Below, one piece after another: positions 24,319 to 32,484 of a stretch of 64,000 nucleotides of DNA. Positions within the stretch are counted from its first letter, which is position 1, and each line of letters opens with the position of its first letter. Made by a program: the position numbers and the translations under genes. The notes beneath the pieces were generated by a model. The model worked only from the letters and a program-made list of their open reading frames with translations, made no database searches and had not been told where the DNA came from. This DNA comes from Eubacterium sp. (GTDB taxonomy: Bacteria; Bacillota; Clostridia; Peptostreptococcales; Anaerovoracaceae), in NCBI GenBank assembly GCA_021769965.1, contig JAETRU010000003.1:62001-126000 (forward strand), given 5' to 3'.

Positions 24319-25764
24319 TTGAAGTTATTTGACAACAAAGTGCAGGAGACCAAGTATAATGTGCTTCGTGAGGTTGCCATTCAAACGTGGAAGGGCAATG
24401 ATGTGTTTGCTGAATTCAATGAGGTGGCCAATAAGATCATTCCAAAGGATGAACCTCCGCAGCGGTGCTGTATTTACAAGGACAGAGCGGTAGTGGCGGA
24501 CCGTATGCGTCTTGCCATCGGCGGAAGCAGAAGAAACAAGAATGTCGTGCAGGTCATCGATATCGCCTGCGATGAATGTCCGGAGGCCGGCTACGTGGTT
24601 ACAGACCTTTGCCGGGGCTGTCTGGCGCACAGCTGTTTAGATGCCTGCAAGCTCCACGCCATTGCCATTGACGAAAAGCACCACGCTAAGATAGATAAGA
24701 CCAAATGTGTGGACTGCGGCAGATGCGCCAGCGCGTGCTCCTACAGCGCGATCCATAATTTCCAGCGGCCTTGCGAGATCGCCTGCAAGGTAGGCGCTAT
24801 TTCCATGGGGCCCGGCGGAGAAGCTCATATTGATTATGATAAGTGTATCAGCTGCGGTTCCTGCGTGTATCACTGTCCTTTCGGCGCTACAGTAGACGTA
24901 TCCAACATCGTGGACGTGATCAACTGTCTGAAAGAGAGCACCCGCAAGGACTCCAACAATCCGACGATCGCCATCGTCGCGCCGTCCATCGGCAGTCAGT
25001 TCCTCTACGCCAATTTAGGTCAGGTCATCACCGGCATCCGCAAGCTGGGTTTTGCTGAGGTTCTGGAGGTAGCTCTGGGCGCTGACATGGTAGCGACAAA
25101 GGAAGCGCAGGAGCTGGTGGAAAAGGGATTTCTGACATCATCCTGCTGCCCTGCTTTTGTTAAATACATAGAGACGAAATTCCCGGAGCTTAAGGATAAG
25201 ATCTCTCATAATCTGTCCCCTATGGCAGAGCTGGCAAAGTTTGTCCGCGAGGGCCATCCGGAGTGCACCATCGTCTTTATCGGACCGTGCATCGCAAAGA
25301 AAGCAGAAGTCCGCAAGCCGGAGATCAGCAAGTATGTGGATTATGCCATTACTTTTGAAGAGCTGCAGGCTCTGTTCGACAGCAAGGATATCATTCTGCG
25401 CGAGCAGGAGAGCACGGACTGGAACCAGGCTTCTTATTACGGACGGATCTTTGCCCGGGCCGGCGGTCTGGCTGAAGCCGTGACACACGCGCTGAAGGAA
25501 ATGGAGATCGAAGACTTTGATTTCAATCCGATCTCCTGTGACGGTATCGACAAGTGTAAGGTAGCCCTCATGCGGGCGAGCAAAGGCGTCCTGCCTAACA
25601 ACTTCATTGAAGGCATGGCCTGCGTCGGCGGCTGTGTCGGCGGCAGCGGCAACCTGATCCGTTACTCTGACGCGCCGAAGTCAATGGAAGAACACGCCGA
25701 GAAAGCTACAGCTACAGAGATACTGGAAAATGTAAAAAAGACGAAGAGTATCAATATTTTCTAA
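24319..25764 (+). CDS. [FeFe] hydrogenase, group B type (monomeric)
   Basis: A 481-residue monomeric iron hydrogenase. Cysteine motifs for 4Fe-4S clusters include CRGCLAHSCLDAC near 100, CVDCGRCASAC near 132 and CISCGSCVYHC near 175. H-cluster signatures are SSCCPAF near 274, GPCIAKKAE near 323 and EGMACVGGC near 431, the variants seen in group B rather than the TSCCPxW/MPCxxKxxE forms of group A. It would reduce protons or oxidise hydrogen with ferredoxin; the physiological role of group B is not settled. Start TTG 24319 behind GAGGAGG. No maturase (hydEFG) is adjacent. It may be read through from the RND operon, as no terminator was seen between them. Confidence 0.9.
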   Translation: MKLFDNKVQETKYNVLREVAIQTWKGNDVFAEFNEVANKIIPKDEPPQRCCIYKDRAVVADRMRLAIGGSRRNKNVVQVIDIACDECPEAGYVVTDLCRGCLAHSCLDACKLHAIAIDEKHHAKIDKTKCVDCGRCASACSYSAIHNFQRPCEIACKVGAISMGPGGEAHIDYDKCISCGSCVYHCPFGATVDVSNIVDVINCLKESTRKDSNNPTIAIVAPSIGSQFLYANLGQVITGIRKLGFAEVLEVALGADMVATKEAQELVEKGFLTSSCCPAFVKYIETKFPELKDKISHNLSPMAELAKFVREGHPECTIVFIGPCIAKKAEVRKPEISKYVDYAITFEELQALFDSKDIILREQESTDWNQASYYGRIFARAGGLAEAVTHALKEMEIEDFDFNPISCDGIDKCKVALMRASKGVLPNNFIEGMACVGGCVGGSGNLIRYSDAPKSMEEHAEKATATEILENVKKTKSINIF

Positions 25765-25787
25765 GGTGATCACAAAACGTACATGAA

Positions 25788-25812
25788 GGGGCTGCTTGTC
25801 AGCCCCTGTTCG
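25788..25812 (+). terminator. Hairpin after the hydrogenase gene
   Basis: GGGGCTG (25788-25794) pairs with CAGCCCC (25800-25806) around CTTGT. Only a weak T tract follows, so it is a modest terminator. Confidence 0.6.
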
Positions 25813-25981
25813 ATTGTCCAGAACGCAATACGGATCGGGATCAGGGGAAGTACTGTTTCTGTTTCCGCCAGATAAATTCTTTCTGACAGAGAGTCGGTTC
25901 TCCGAATAAAAAGAGGAATTTTAACGAAATACTTATTTTTATCTATTCCGTTTATAATGATAATGCAGTATACTGAAGAGG

Positions 25982-26080
25982 TCAGAGTAAGAACAGCGCG
26001 TCAAGTGCCGGCGGATGGGATGTAGCCGCCGGACGAAGGAGAAGAAAGCTTCTCCGCGGTGCTGTTCCGCGTCCGCTGCC
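25982..26080 (+). promoter_or_regulatory. Tetrahydrofolate (THF) riboswitch
   Basis: The segment has the THF aptamer layout: P2 GAACAGC (25991-25997) with GCTGTTC (26061-26067); P3 CCGGCGG (26008-26014) with CCGCCGG (26026-26032); P4 GGAGAAG (26038-26044) with CTTCTCC (26049-26055). Conserved joining bases GTCAAGTG, GATGGGATGT, GACGAA and CGCGGT are all present as in the folT class. TATAAT (25955) and TATACT (25971) upstream are candidate -10 boxes. With the terminator that follows it should turn off folate uptake when THF is plentiful. Confidence 0.9.
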
Positions 26081-26096
26081 GGAAGAGAGGATCCAG

Positions 26097-26135
26097 CTCC
26101 TTCCCGCAAGCTTGTAACAAGGAAGGAGTTTTTTT
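26097..26135 (+). terminator. Riboswitch terminator that includes the folT ribosome-binding site
   Basis: CTCCTTCC (26097-26104) pairs with GGAAGGAG (26121-26128), followed by seven T. The right arm is also the Shine-Dalgarno sequence of folT (ATG 26138), so the closed form would both stop transcription and hide the RBS. Confidence 0.85.
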
Positions 26136-26137
26136 CT

Positions 26138-26656
26138 ATGTCTAAAAAAACAAAACAATTAGCGATCAATGCTATGATGGCGGCCATGTGCGCTGTGCTT
26201 GGCTATCTGTCTCTGGATTTCGGAAACCTGAAGATAACGTTTGAGAGCCTGCCGATCCTGCTGTGCGCCCTGATGTTCGGGCCGCTGGACGGCATGGCCG
26301 TGGGCGGCCTCGGAACGCTGATCTACCAGCTGCTCCGTTATGGGGTCTCCATTACGACGCCTCTTTGGATGCTGCCATATATCGTATGCGGCCTGGCTGC
26401 CGGGTGGTATGCGCGGAAGGAGAATTTTTCCCTGTCTGCCCGTCAGGTCATGGGCGTGGTCGTTATCAATGAACTTCTGATCACCATTCTGAATACCGGC
26501 GTGCTGTATCTGGACAGCAAGATCTACGGATATTATTCTGCTGTCTTTATCTTCGGCAGCCTGCTGCCGCGGCTTGCCCTGTGTATCGGGAAGGGAATGG
26601 TATTCGGCGCTGTGCTGCCGGGCGTTATCCGGCCGGTGCGCAGAGGTCTGCAGTAG
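26138..26656 (+). CDS. folT: Folate ECF transporter substrate-binding component FolT
   Basis: A 172-residue S-component with six membrane helices. It begins with the basic stretch SKKTKQLAINAMMAAMCAVLG and has FGPLDGMAVGGLGTLIYQLL, close to the AxxxA-type helix and substrate region of ECF folate carriers. It captures folate and works with the shared EcfAA'T module, which is not in the window. The THF riboswitch directly upstream fixes the substrate. ATG 26138 is nine bases after GGAAGGAG. Confidence 0.92.
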   Translation: MSKKTKQLAINAMMAAMCAVLGYLSLDFGNLKITFESLPILLCALMFGPLDGMAVGGLGTLIYQLLRYGVSITTPLWMLPYIVCGLAAGWYARKENFSLSARQVMGVVVINELLITILNTGVLYLDSKIYGYYSAVFIFGSLLPRLALCIGKGMVFGAVLPGVIRPVRRGLQ

Positions 26657-26695
26657 CGTCCGGTGTCAAGCTTTTGGAAAGGAGTCCATGCGAAT

Positions 26696-27298
26696 ATGGA
26701 ACGAAACGCGCTGAGAAGAGAGAAGATAAGAGCCCGCGACAGCCTCACTGCCGCGGAGCGGATGGAAATGTCGGAAAATATCTCACGCCGGATACTGGCG
26801 TCGGAGGAATACGGCCGGGCGGAAACCCTTTTGATCTATAAGGGAGTGCGGGGAGAGGTCCGGCTGGACGTATTGGAAAGGGCCGCGGCGGCGGATGGTA
26901 AGAGGCTGGCTTATCCGCTGTGCGTGGGACCGGGTGAGATGATCGCGCTGATTCCGCAGGACGAAGGATCCTGGTCAAAGGGAGCCTACGGCATTCTGGA
27001 GCCGGTGCGGGAGACTTCGCGGGAGATCGCGCCGCGGGATATTGATCTGGTGATCTGTCCGTGTACGGTCTTTGATGCGGCGTGCGGACGCATGGGTATG
27101 GGCGCGGGCTACTATGACCGGTATCTACCGGGGTGCGGCAGGGCGGTCATTGCCGCGGCGGCTTTTGAAGTTCAGAAGGCAGAACGGGTGCCCATGGAAC
27201 CGTGGGATCGGGCCTTGGACATGGTATTTACGGAGAAGCGCGTTTATCAGGGGCGGCAGAGTTTGTGCCGGTTGGAGAAACCGGCGGACAATAAATGA
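26696..27298 (+). CDS. 5-formyltetrahydrofolate cyclo-ligase
   Basis: This enzyme (MTHFS/YgfA/FAU family) uses ATP to turn 5-formyl-THF into 5,10-methenyl-THF, returning stored folate to the one-carbon pool. The 200-residue product opens with LRREKIRARDSL; the C-terminal signature GRMGMGAGYYDRYL (about 138-151) is the ATP/folate loop. ATG 26696 is 12 bases after GGAAAGGAG; an in-frame GTG at 26663 is an alternative. It lies 39 bases after folT, so the riboswitch probably regulates both. Its stop overlaps rsmJ. Confidence 0.9.
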   Translation: MERNALRREKIRARDSLTAAERMEMSENISRRILASEEYGRAETLLIYKGVRGEVRLDVLERAAAADGKRLAYPLCVGPGEMIALIPQDEGSWSKGAYGILEPVRETSREIAPRDIDLVICPCTVFDAACGRMGMGAGYYDRYLPGCGRAVIAAAAFEVQKAERVPMEPWDRALDMVFTEKRVYQGRQSLCRLEKPADNK

Positions 27299-28104
27299 AC
27301 AGGAAATCTGATCAAATGAATTGTAATGAAAAAATTATCTTATACGCGAATAAGGATGCTGACGAGGCGGTCGTCCGCAGTATAGAGGAACAGCTGCAGA
27401 TCAGCGCAGTGCGGGAGCAGCTGATGGCTGAGCGTGAGACGGAGTTTGAGGACGCCGCGCCTGCGTATCTGCAGATAGACGCGAGTGGGCTTTCGCTGGT
27501 AGAAGACGGCCGCGCTCTGCGGGGGGATTTCAGCAGGCTGCTGCCCCGGCTCATTCCCAATAACCTGAACGGGGAGCTGCTGGTGAAAGCGGCCAGGTTA
27601 AAGGGCGTGCAGAACACGGCCGCGCTGACTGCGGTCGACGCGACTGCGGGACTGGGGGAGGATGCATTTCTCCTCGCGGGAGCCGGATTTCAGGTAGACC
27701 TGTACGAGCGGAATCCGGTCATCTCGGAGCTTCTTTGGGACGCGCTGCGCAGAGGGCTTGAGGATCCGGCGCTGGCACAGGTCTTATGCCGGATGCGGCT
27801 TCATATGGAGGACAGCATCGAGGCGCTGGCCGGACGCGCGGTGCCGCCGGATATCGTGGTCCTTGACCCGATGTTTCCGAAAAGGCAGAAAAGCGGGCTT
27901 ATCAAGAAAAAGTTTCAGCTTCTGCAGCAGCTTGAGCAGCCCTGCGGGGAAGAAAGCGATCTGCTTCAGGCAGCGATCTCCTGCGGGCCTCGCAGGATCG
28001 TGATAAAAAGGCCGCTGAAGGGACCGTATCTGGCGGGGATGAAACCCAGCTACTCGATCAAAGGAAAATCTATTCGCTACGACTGCATCGTGCCGATGCG
28101 GTAG
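27295..28104 (+). CDS. rsmJ: Class I SAM methyltransferase, RsmJ-like (16S rRNA G1516)
   Basis: A 269-residue methyltransferase of the RsmJ family, which forms m2G1516 in 16S rRNA. The SAM loop is DATAGLGEDAFLLA near 117, followed by DLYERNPV near 138 and the catalytic-type motif VVLDPMFPKRQKS near 186. RsmJ is best known in proteobacteria but clostridial homologues occur. The start overlaps the cyclo-ligase stop (ATGA), so it is in the folate operon transcript although unrelated in function. Confidence 0.82.
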   Translation: MNRKSDQMNCNEKIILYANKDADEAVVRSIEEQLQISAVREQLMAERETEFEDAAPAYLQIDASGLSLVEDGRALRGDFSRLLPRLIPNNLNGELLVKAARLKGVQNTAALTAVDATAGLGEDAFLLAGAGFQVDLYERNPVISELLWDALRRGLEDPALAQVLCRMRLHMEDSIEALAGRAVPPDIVVLDPMFPKRQKSGLIKKKFQLLQQLEQPCGEESDLLQAAISCGPRRIVIKRPLKGPYLAGMKPSYSIKGKSIRYDCIVPMR

Positions 28105-28131
28105 AGCCGGGAGGAACCGGCTGGTGGTCAT

Positions 28132-28156
28132 GGCTGTCTGGCAGGGCAGCCTTTTT
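28132..28156 (+). terminator. Terminator after rsmJ
   Basis: GGCTG (28132-28136) and CAGCC (28147-28151) bracket a short loop and are followed by TTTTT. A second inverted repeat, AGCCGG/CCGGCT, lies 20 bases upstream. Confidence 0.65.
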
Positions 28157-28159
28157 GAT

Positions 28160-28175
28160 TTTGGACTAGTCCAAA
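28160..28175. promoter_or_regulatory. 16-bp palindrome upstream of the MFS gene
   Basis: TTTGGACTAGTCCAAA is a perfect palindrome about 105 bases before the MFS start, in an AT-rich stretch. It could be an operator for the MFS gene. The binding protein is unknown; the nearby MocR regulator is one candidate. Confidence 0.45.
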
Positions 28176-28279
28176 GTGTTTTTTTAAATTTTTTGGCACT
28201 TTATATCCGGTTCATTTTTTCGTATGATTTAAAAAAGATATTATGACTTTTAGATCAATTCTGAAAAGGAGAAAGAAAA

Positions 28280-29536
28280 ATGAGCGGAGAAAGTAAGCTT
28301 AGAAAGCATATGTTTCATTTGGTCATTATAACCATTGCGGGCGCAATGATCTACGGATTACCGTATTTCAGATCATATTTCTATGACGCCTATCTGGAAA
28401 CATATCATTTAACCAACACGCAGATGGGTACCTTTGGCTCTATGTTCGGAATCTTCGGTATGATTTCCTATTTGTTTGGCGGCGTTGTCGCCGATATGGT
28501 TTCTACCAGAAAACTGATGTCTGTATCCCTGATTCTGACGGGAGTTGGCGGAATTCTGCATCTGCTGCATCCGAATTATGTGATGCTGCTCTGCATTTAC
28601 GCGTTATGGGGTTTCACTTCCCTGTTCGCATTCTGGCCATCCCTTCTGAAGAGCCTTCGTGAGATCGCAAATGAAAATGAACAGAGTAAGGCGTACGGTT
28701 TCATGGACGGCGGCAGAGGTCTGGTATATGCAGTAGATGGTATCTGCATTGTTTCCATCTTTGGCTACTTCAGCAAGAAGGCAGGAGACCTGGGCGGACT
28801 CAACGGCGTTATTACATATTACTCTGCAATTGCCATTGCTCTGGGTGTTCTGCTGTTCTTTATCATGAAAGAACAGAAGCCGGATACATCCGTAAAACTT
28901 GAGGAGAAGCAGGAGAAGATCAGCCTCGCGCAGGTAAAAGAAGTCGTAAAGATGCCGGCTGTATGGATCCTTTCTGCGATCCTGTGCTGCACCTATGTAA
29001 TGAATATCGCGTTCTACTACTTCACACCGTATGCGACTTCCAGATTCGGAATGGCCGCAACAGCAGGCGCGTTTGTTACCATCGCGGCGCAGTATGTCAG
29101 ACCGATAGCAGCGTTTGGAGGCGGCGCTATTGCTGACAAACTGGGAAGATCCAAGGTTATGTACGTGACCTTCTCTATGATGGCACTGGGAACTCTGCTG
29201 ATGGTAGTCATGGGCAATATGGGTTCTACCCTGTTCATCGTACTGTGCATCATGATCTATGCAGGTATGTACGGCGGATACAGCATGGTATTCTCCATGA
29301 TGGACGAAGGCGGCGTACCGATCAGAGTTGCAGGTACTGCGATCGGCCTGGTATGTACACTGGGTTATCTGCCGGAGGTTATCGTTCCGTTCTGCTCCGG
29401 TAAGCTTCTGGATACTTTCGGAGAAGGCGGATATCGCTATCTGTTCATTGCGATCGTAGTGATCATGATCACCGGTATCATTATGCTGACTGTCTGGGAC
29501 AGATACGTAAAAAAACTGAAGGCTAAAAACGCATAA
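28280..29536 (+). CDS. Major facilitator superfamily transporter
   Basis: A 418-residue MFS carrier with 12 predicted membrane helices. The loop 2-3 motif is GGVVADMVSTRKLM (near 75) and the corresponding motif in the second half is GGAIADKLGRSKVM (near 285). The substrate cannot be read from the sequence. It is followed by its own terminator, a MocR-type regulator and an AbgA-like hydrolase, so it may import an acylated or amide-linked amino acid used by that hydrolase. AAAAGGAGAAAG precedes ATG 28280. Confidence 0.85.
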   Translation: MSGESKLRKHMFHLVIITIAGAMIYGLPYFRSYFYDAYLETYHLTNTQMGTFGSMFGIFGMISYLFGGVVADMVSTRKLMSVSLILTGVGGILHLLHPNYVMLLCIYALWGFTSLFAFWPSLLKSLREIANENEQSKAYGFMDGGRGLVYAVDGICIVSIFGYFSKKAGDLGGLNGVITYYSAIAIALGVLLFFIMKEQKPDTSVKLEEKQEKISLAQVKEVVKMPAVWILSAILCCTYVMNIAFYYFTPYATSRFGMAATAGAFVTIAAQYVRPIAAFGGGAIADKLGRSKVMYVTFSMMALGTLLMVVMGNMGSTLFIVLCIMIYAGMYGGYSMVFSMMDEGGVPIRVAGTAIGLVCTLGYLPEVIVPFCSGKLLDTFGEGGYRYLFIAIVVIMITGIIMLTVWDRYVKKLKAKNA

Positions 29537-29589
29537 CTTCTTGCATAAATCAGCGCAGAAGCATAAAATAATATAAACGACGAATGGAG

Positions 29590-29630
29590 AAAGGCTTTTT
29601 GCGCAGTAACCCGCGTGAAAAGCCTTTTGT
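29590..29630 (+). terminator. Terminator after the MFS gene
   Basis: AAAGGCTTTT (29590-29599) pairs with AAAAGCCTTT (29618-29627), followed by TG after a four-T run. Confidence 0.75.
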
Positions 29631-29670
29631 GCAGAAACGCTGTCATGCATGCAGATGAGGATGTGACACG

Positions 29671-31131
29671 ATGAAACTGAAAATTGACAGGAACAGCAGC
29701 ATCCCGGTCTATAAGCAGATCGCCGGTGAAATAGAGAAAAAGATTCTCAGCGAAGAACTGCCGGCAGGCTACAAGCTGCCTTCGGAGCGGCGTCTGGCGG
29801 AGGAGACCGGCGTGCACAGGAATACTGTGATCAAAGCCTATGATGTGCTCATTACCAAGGAACTCTGCGTAGTATCAAGGCAGAAACCCAAGGGCTATTT
29901 TGTCAAGGCGCCGCAGGAGATACAGGAATTCGGCAAGCGGTTTTTCCCGCTGGAAAAGGCATTTCGCTATGAATTTAAGCGGGCGGAAAAGCGGTTTAAT
30001 GATATTTACTGGAGGTCAGAGCCTGATGAGGTGATCTCTTTTGGCGGACTGATCATGGACCGCAAGCTGAATCCGGTGACCGGCATGGAGCATGTGGTTT
30101 CCCGCATCTTTGACAGCAGCCAGATCGCCAGTATGAAAGGATTTCTCCGTGAAACGGACAGGCTCAAAGACAATATCTGCCGGCTTCTGACAGAGCGGAA
30201 TATTTATGTCACGCCAAAGAATGTGCAGATTTTCGTGGAAACCAATCAGATCCTCAGTTATCTGATGCTGATGTATCTTCGTGAAGGAGAGTGCATTGTA
30301 GCCGAGGAGCCGATGGTGCCTGATAACTTCAGCATTTTTCACAATCACGGAGTCAAAGTCATTACAGTTCCCATGGAGCCGGATGGCATGAAAATGGACT
30401 TGCTGGAAGATGCCATCAGAGAGCATAAGCCGAAATTTATCTATACGCAGCCCAGCTATCATAATCCGACGGGAATTACCATGTCTCTTGCAAAGCGGCA
30501 GACGCTGCTGCGGATCGCCAACATGTATAATGTGCCGGTGATAGAGGAGGATTATCAGATCGATTTTTCTTATGAGGAATATCGTCTGCCAAGTCTCTAC
30601 GCCCTGGATTCCAATAGAATGGTGATTTATCTTTATTCGTTTACGCTGGCGTTTCCATATATGATGAAGATCGGCTACGCGGTGGCGCCGCCTGATCTGA
30701 TCGACATGATGGGCTATGCCCTCAGCGTGGACGAAACAGCGATCGGAGGAATCGGACAGTTTTTTCTTAATGAATATATAGAGTCAGGCGCTTTTGATGA
30801 GCATGTGAGGCTGATACAGCGGCTTTATGGCGAAAAGCTGTCTCTTCTCTGCCGGGAACTGGACAAGATCGCAGACAAAGGCATCACCTACCAGAAGCCT
30901 AAGGGCGGACTGCTTTTATGGTGTACCCTGTCAGATGATATCAGTGAAAAAGAGGTCTATCGGCGGGCAGAGGAAAAAGGCGTGCTTGTTATGCCGGGCA
31001 GCATCTTTTATATGGATAATCGTCATCGAAAAGGGCATATCAGACTGAGTTTTTCTAATGTGACAGATGATCAGATCTGCCAGGGCGTCAAGCTTCTCGG
31101 GCAGGTTTTAGATACATGCAAAAGAGTTTGA
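29671..31131 (+). CDS. MocR-type GntR/aminotransferase-fold transcriptional regulator lacking the PLP lysine
   Basis: A 486-residue MocR regulator: a GntR winged helix (1-75, SSIPVYKQIAGEIEKKI and LPSERRLAEETGVHRNTVIKAY) joined to an aminotransferase fold I domain (about 110-480). QPSYHNPTGI and IEEDYQIDF, which line the PLP site, are present. The internal aldimine lysine normally found in a GSFSK-type motif is absent: the region reads YLYSFTLAFP (about 320-330), with Leu where Lys is expected. It would therefore not form the usual Schiff base. It sits 16 bases before the AbgA-like gene and probably controls that gene and the MFS carrier. Confidence 0.88.
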   Translation: MKLKIDRNSSIPVYKQIAGEIEKKILSEELPAGYKLPSERRLAEETGVHRNTVIKAYDVLITKELCVVSRQKPKGYFVKAPQEIQEFGKRFFPLEKAFRYEFKRAEKRFNDIYWRSEPDEVISFGGLIMDRKLNPVTGMEHVVSRIFDSSQIASMKGFLRETDRLKDNICRLLTERNIYVTPKNVQIFVETNQILSYLMLMYLREGECIVAEEPMVPDNFSIFHNHGVKVITVPMEPDGMKMDLLEDAIREHKPKFIYTQPSYHNPTGITMSLAKRQTLLRIANMYNVPVIEEDYQIDFSYEEYRLPSLYALDSNRMVIYLYSFTLAFPYMMKIGYAVAPPDLIDMMGYALSVDETAIGGIGQFFLNEYIESGAFDEHVRLIQRLYGEKLSLLCRELDKIADKGITYQKPKGGLLLWCTLSDDISEKEVYRRAEEKGVLVMPGSIFYMDNRHRKGHIRLSFSNVTDDQICQGVKLLGQVLDTCKRV

Positions 31132-31147
31132 GAAAAGGAGAGGAAAC

Positions 31148-32425
31148 ATGAATCAATTTGTAGAGTACAGAAGAGAATTCCATCACTATCCGGAGATCGG
31201 CTGGAGAGAGATCAGAACCAGCGCCAGAGTTGCTGAAATTCTGGAGAAGGAAGGCTACAAGTGCCTGATGGGAACCGATGTAATTAATGTAGATACTGTT
31301 GGTTTTGAGATGCTTTCAGATGAAGAGAAAAAGGCGGAAATGGAGAGAGCCGTCGCTCAGGGCGCTAAACCGGAATATGTAGAGAGAACAGGCGGATATC
31401 CGGGCGTTATCGCAGAGCTGGATACCGGCAAAGAAGGTCCTGTAACGGCATTCCGTTTTGATATCGACTGCCTGCCGTATGAAGAACCGCAGAAAGAGGG
31501 TTTTAGACCTTTTGATGAAGGATATATCTCCTGCAATAAGGAATGTGTACATGCCTGCGGCCACGACGCGCACACCGCCATCGGTATCGGACTTGCTTGC
31601 GAGCTGATGAAGCGAAAAGACCAGCTGAAAGGTAAAATGCGTATCATCTTCCAGCCGGCGGAAGAACGTTACAATGGCGCCCAGTCTATCGTGGACAAAG
31701 GCCATCTTGATGACGCGATGAACTTTATTTCCGTACACATGGCGCTGACCGCAGAAGGCTGGCCGCTTCCGTCAAACACCATCGCCTGCGGCTGCAAGGA
31801 CTTCTTAAGCGACGACCAGATCGACGTTACGTTCCACGGCACAGCGGCACATCCGTGCGGCGCTTCCCAGAACGGAAAGAACGCGCTTCTGGCAGCCTGC
31901 ACAGCGGCACTGAATCTCCACGCCATCGCGCCGCACGAAGAGGGACTCTGCAGAGTCAATGTAGGTATCCTCAACGCTGGTGTTGTGGTAAACACCATCG
32001 CGCCTAACGCGTTTATGAGCATTGAGTACAGAGGCCAGACCAGGACCATCGCAGCTTATGCCCGCAAGAGAGTATTCGACATTCTGGACGGCGCGGCAAA
32101 GGCATACGATATGGAATATACCTATGAGGACTTCGGCGAGATTCCGGCAGCACAGAGCAGTGACGCCATGATGGAAGTCATCGAAAGAGCCGCGAAGAAA
32201 GTGCCTTGGTTTGAAAAGATCTACTTTGAAGGAAATGTTGGCGGAACCGACGATGCTTCTGTCATGATCAACAAGGTTCAGGATAACGGCGGTATCGCTA
32301 CTTATGTAGGTATTGGCTGTGACACCACTCAGACCCTGCACAGCGCGGAGTTTGATCTTGACGAAGATTCCATCCCTGCAGCCATCGAAATGCTGGTGCA
32401 CGCAGTGGAAGAACTGAATATGTAG
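31148..32425 (+). CDS. M20 family amidohydrolase, AbgA-like
   Basis: A 425-residue M20 metallopeptidase. It resembles AbgA (p-aminobenzoyl-glutamate hydrolase subunit) in length and in FHHYPEIGWREIRT, SCNKECVHACGHDAHTAIG and LHAIAPHEEGLCRVNVGI. Two-metal ligands lie in ACGHDAHT, PAEER and near the end in TLHSAEF. AbgA works with AbgB in E. coli; no AbgB is seen here. Substrate could be a folate breakdown product or another N-acyl amino acid. RBS AGGAGAGG. It follows the MocR regulator and ends at a strong terminator. Confidence 0.85.
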   Translation: MNQFVEYRREFHHYPEIGWREIRTSARVAEILEKEGYKCLMGTDVINVDTVGFEMLSDEEKKAEMERAVAQGAKPEYVERTGGYPGVIAELDTGKEGPVTAFRFDIDCLPYEEPQKEGFRPFDEGYISCNKECVHACGHDAHTAIGIGLACELMKRKDQLKGKMRIIFQPAEERYNGAQSIVDKGHLDDAMNFISVHMALTAEGWPLPSNTIACGCKDFLSDDQIDVTFHGTAAHPCGASQNGKNALLAACTAALNLHAIAPHEEGLCRVNVGILNAGVVVNTIAPNAFMSIEYRGQTRTIAAYARKRVFDILDGAAKAYDMEYTYEDFGEIPAAQSSDAMMEVIERAAKKVPWFEKIYFEGNVGGTDDASVMINKVQDNGGIATYVGIGCDTTQTLHSAEFDLDEDSIPAAIEMLVHAVEELNM

Positions 32426-32439
32426 ATGTAGTTTATATC

Positions 32440-32476
32440 AAAAGGCTGCGCCTGGGAAATCCCGGCGCAGCCTTTT
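32440..32476. terminator. Strong bidirectional terminator
   Basis: AAAAGGCTGCGCC (32440-32452) pairs perfectly with GGCGCAGCCTTTT (32464-32476). It separates the AbgA-like gene from the convergent carrier gene and has A/T runs suited to both directions. Confidence 0.92.
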
Positions 32477-32484
32477 GTGATATT

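Noticed and set aside
26015..26137. Longer N-terminus for FolT
   Set aside because: It would translate through the THF riboswitch and terminator.
28190..28210. Sigma-54 promoter before the MFS gene (TTGGCAC present)
   Set aside because: The -12 element reads ATCC instead of TTGC at the required distance.
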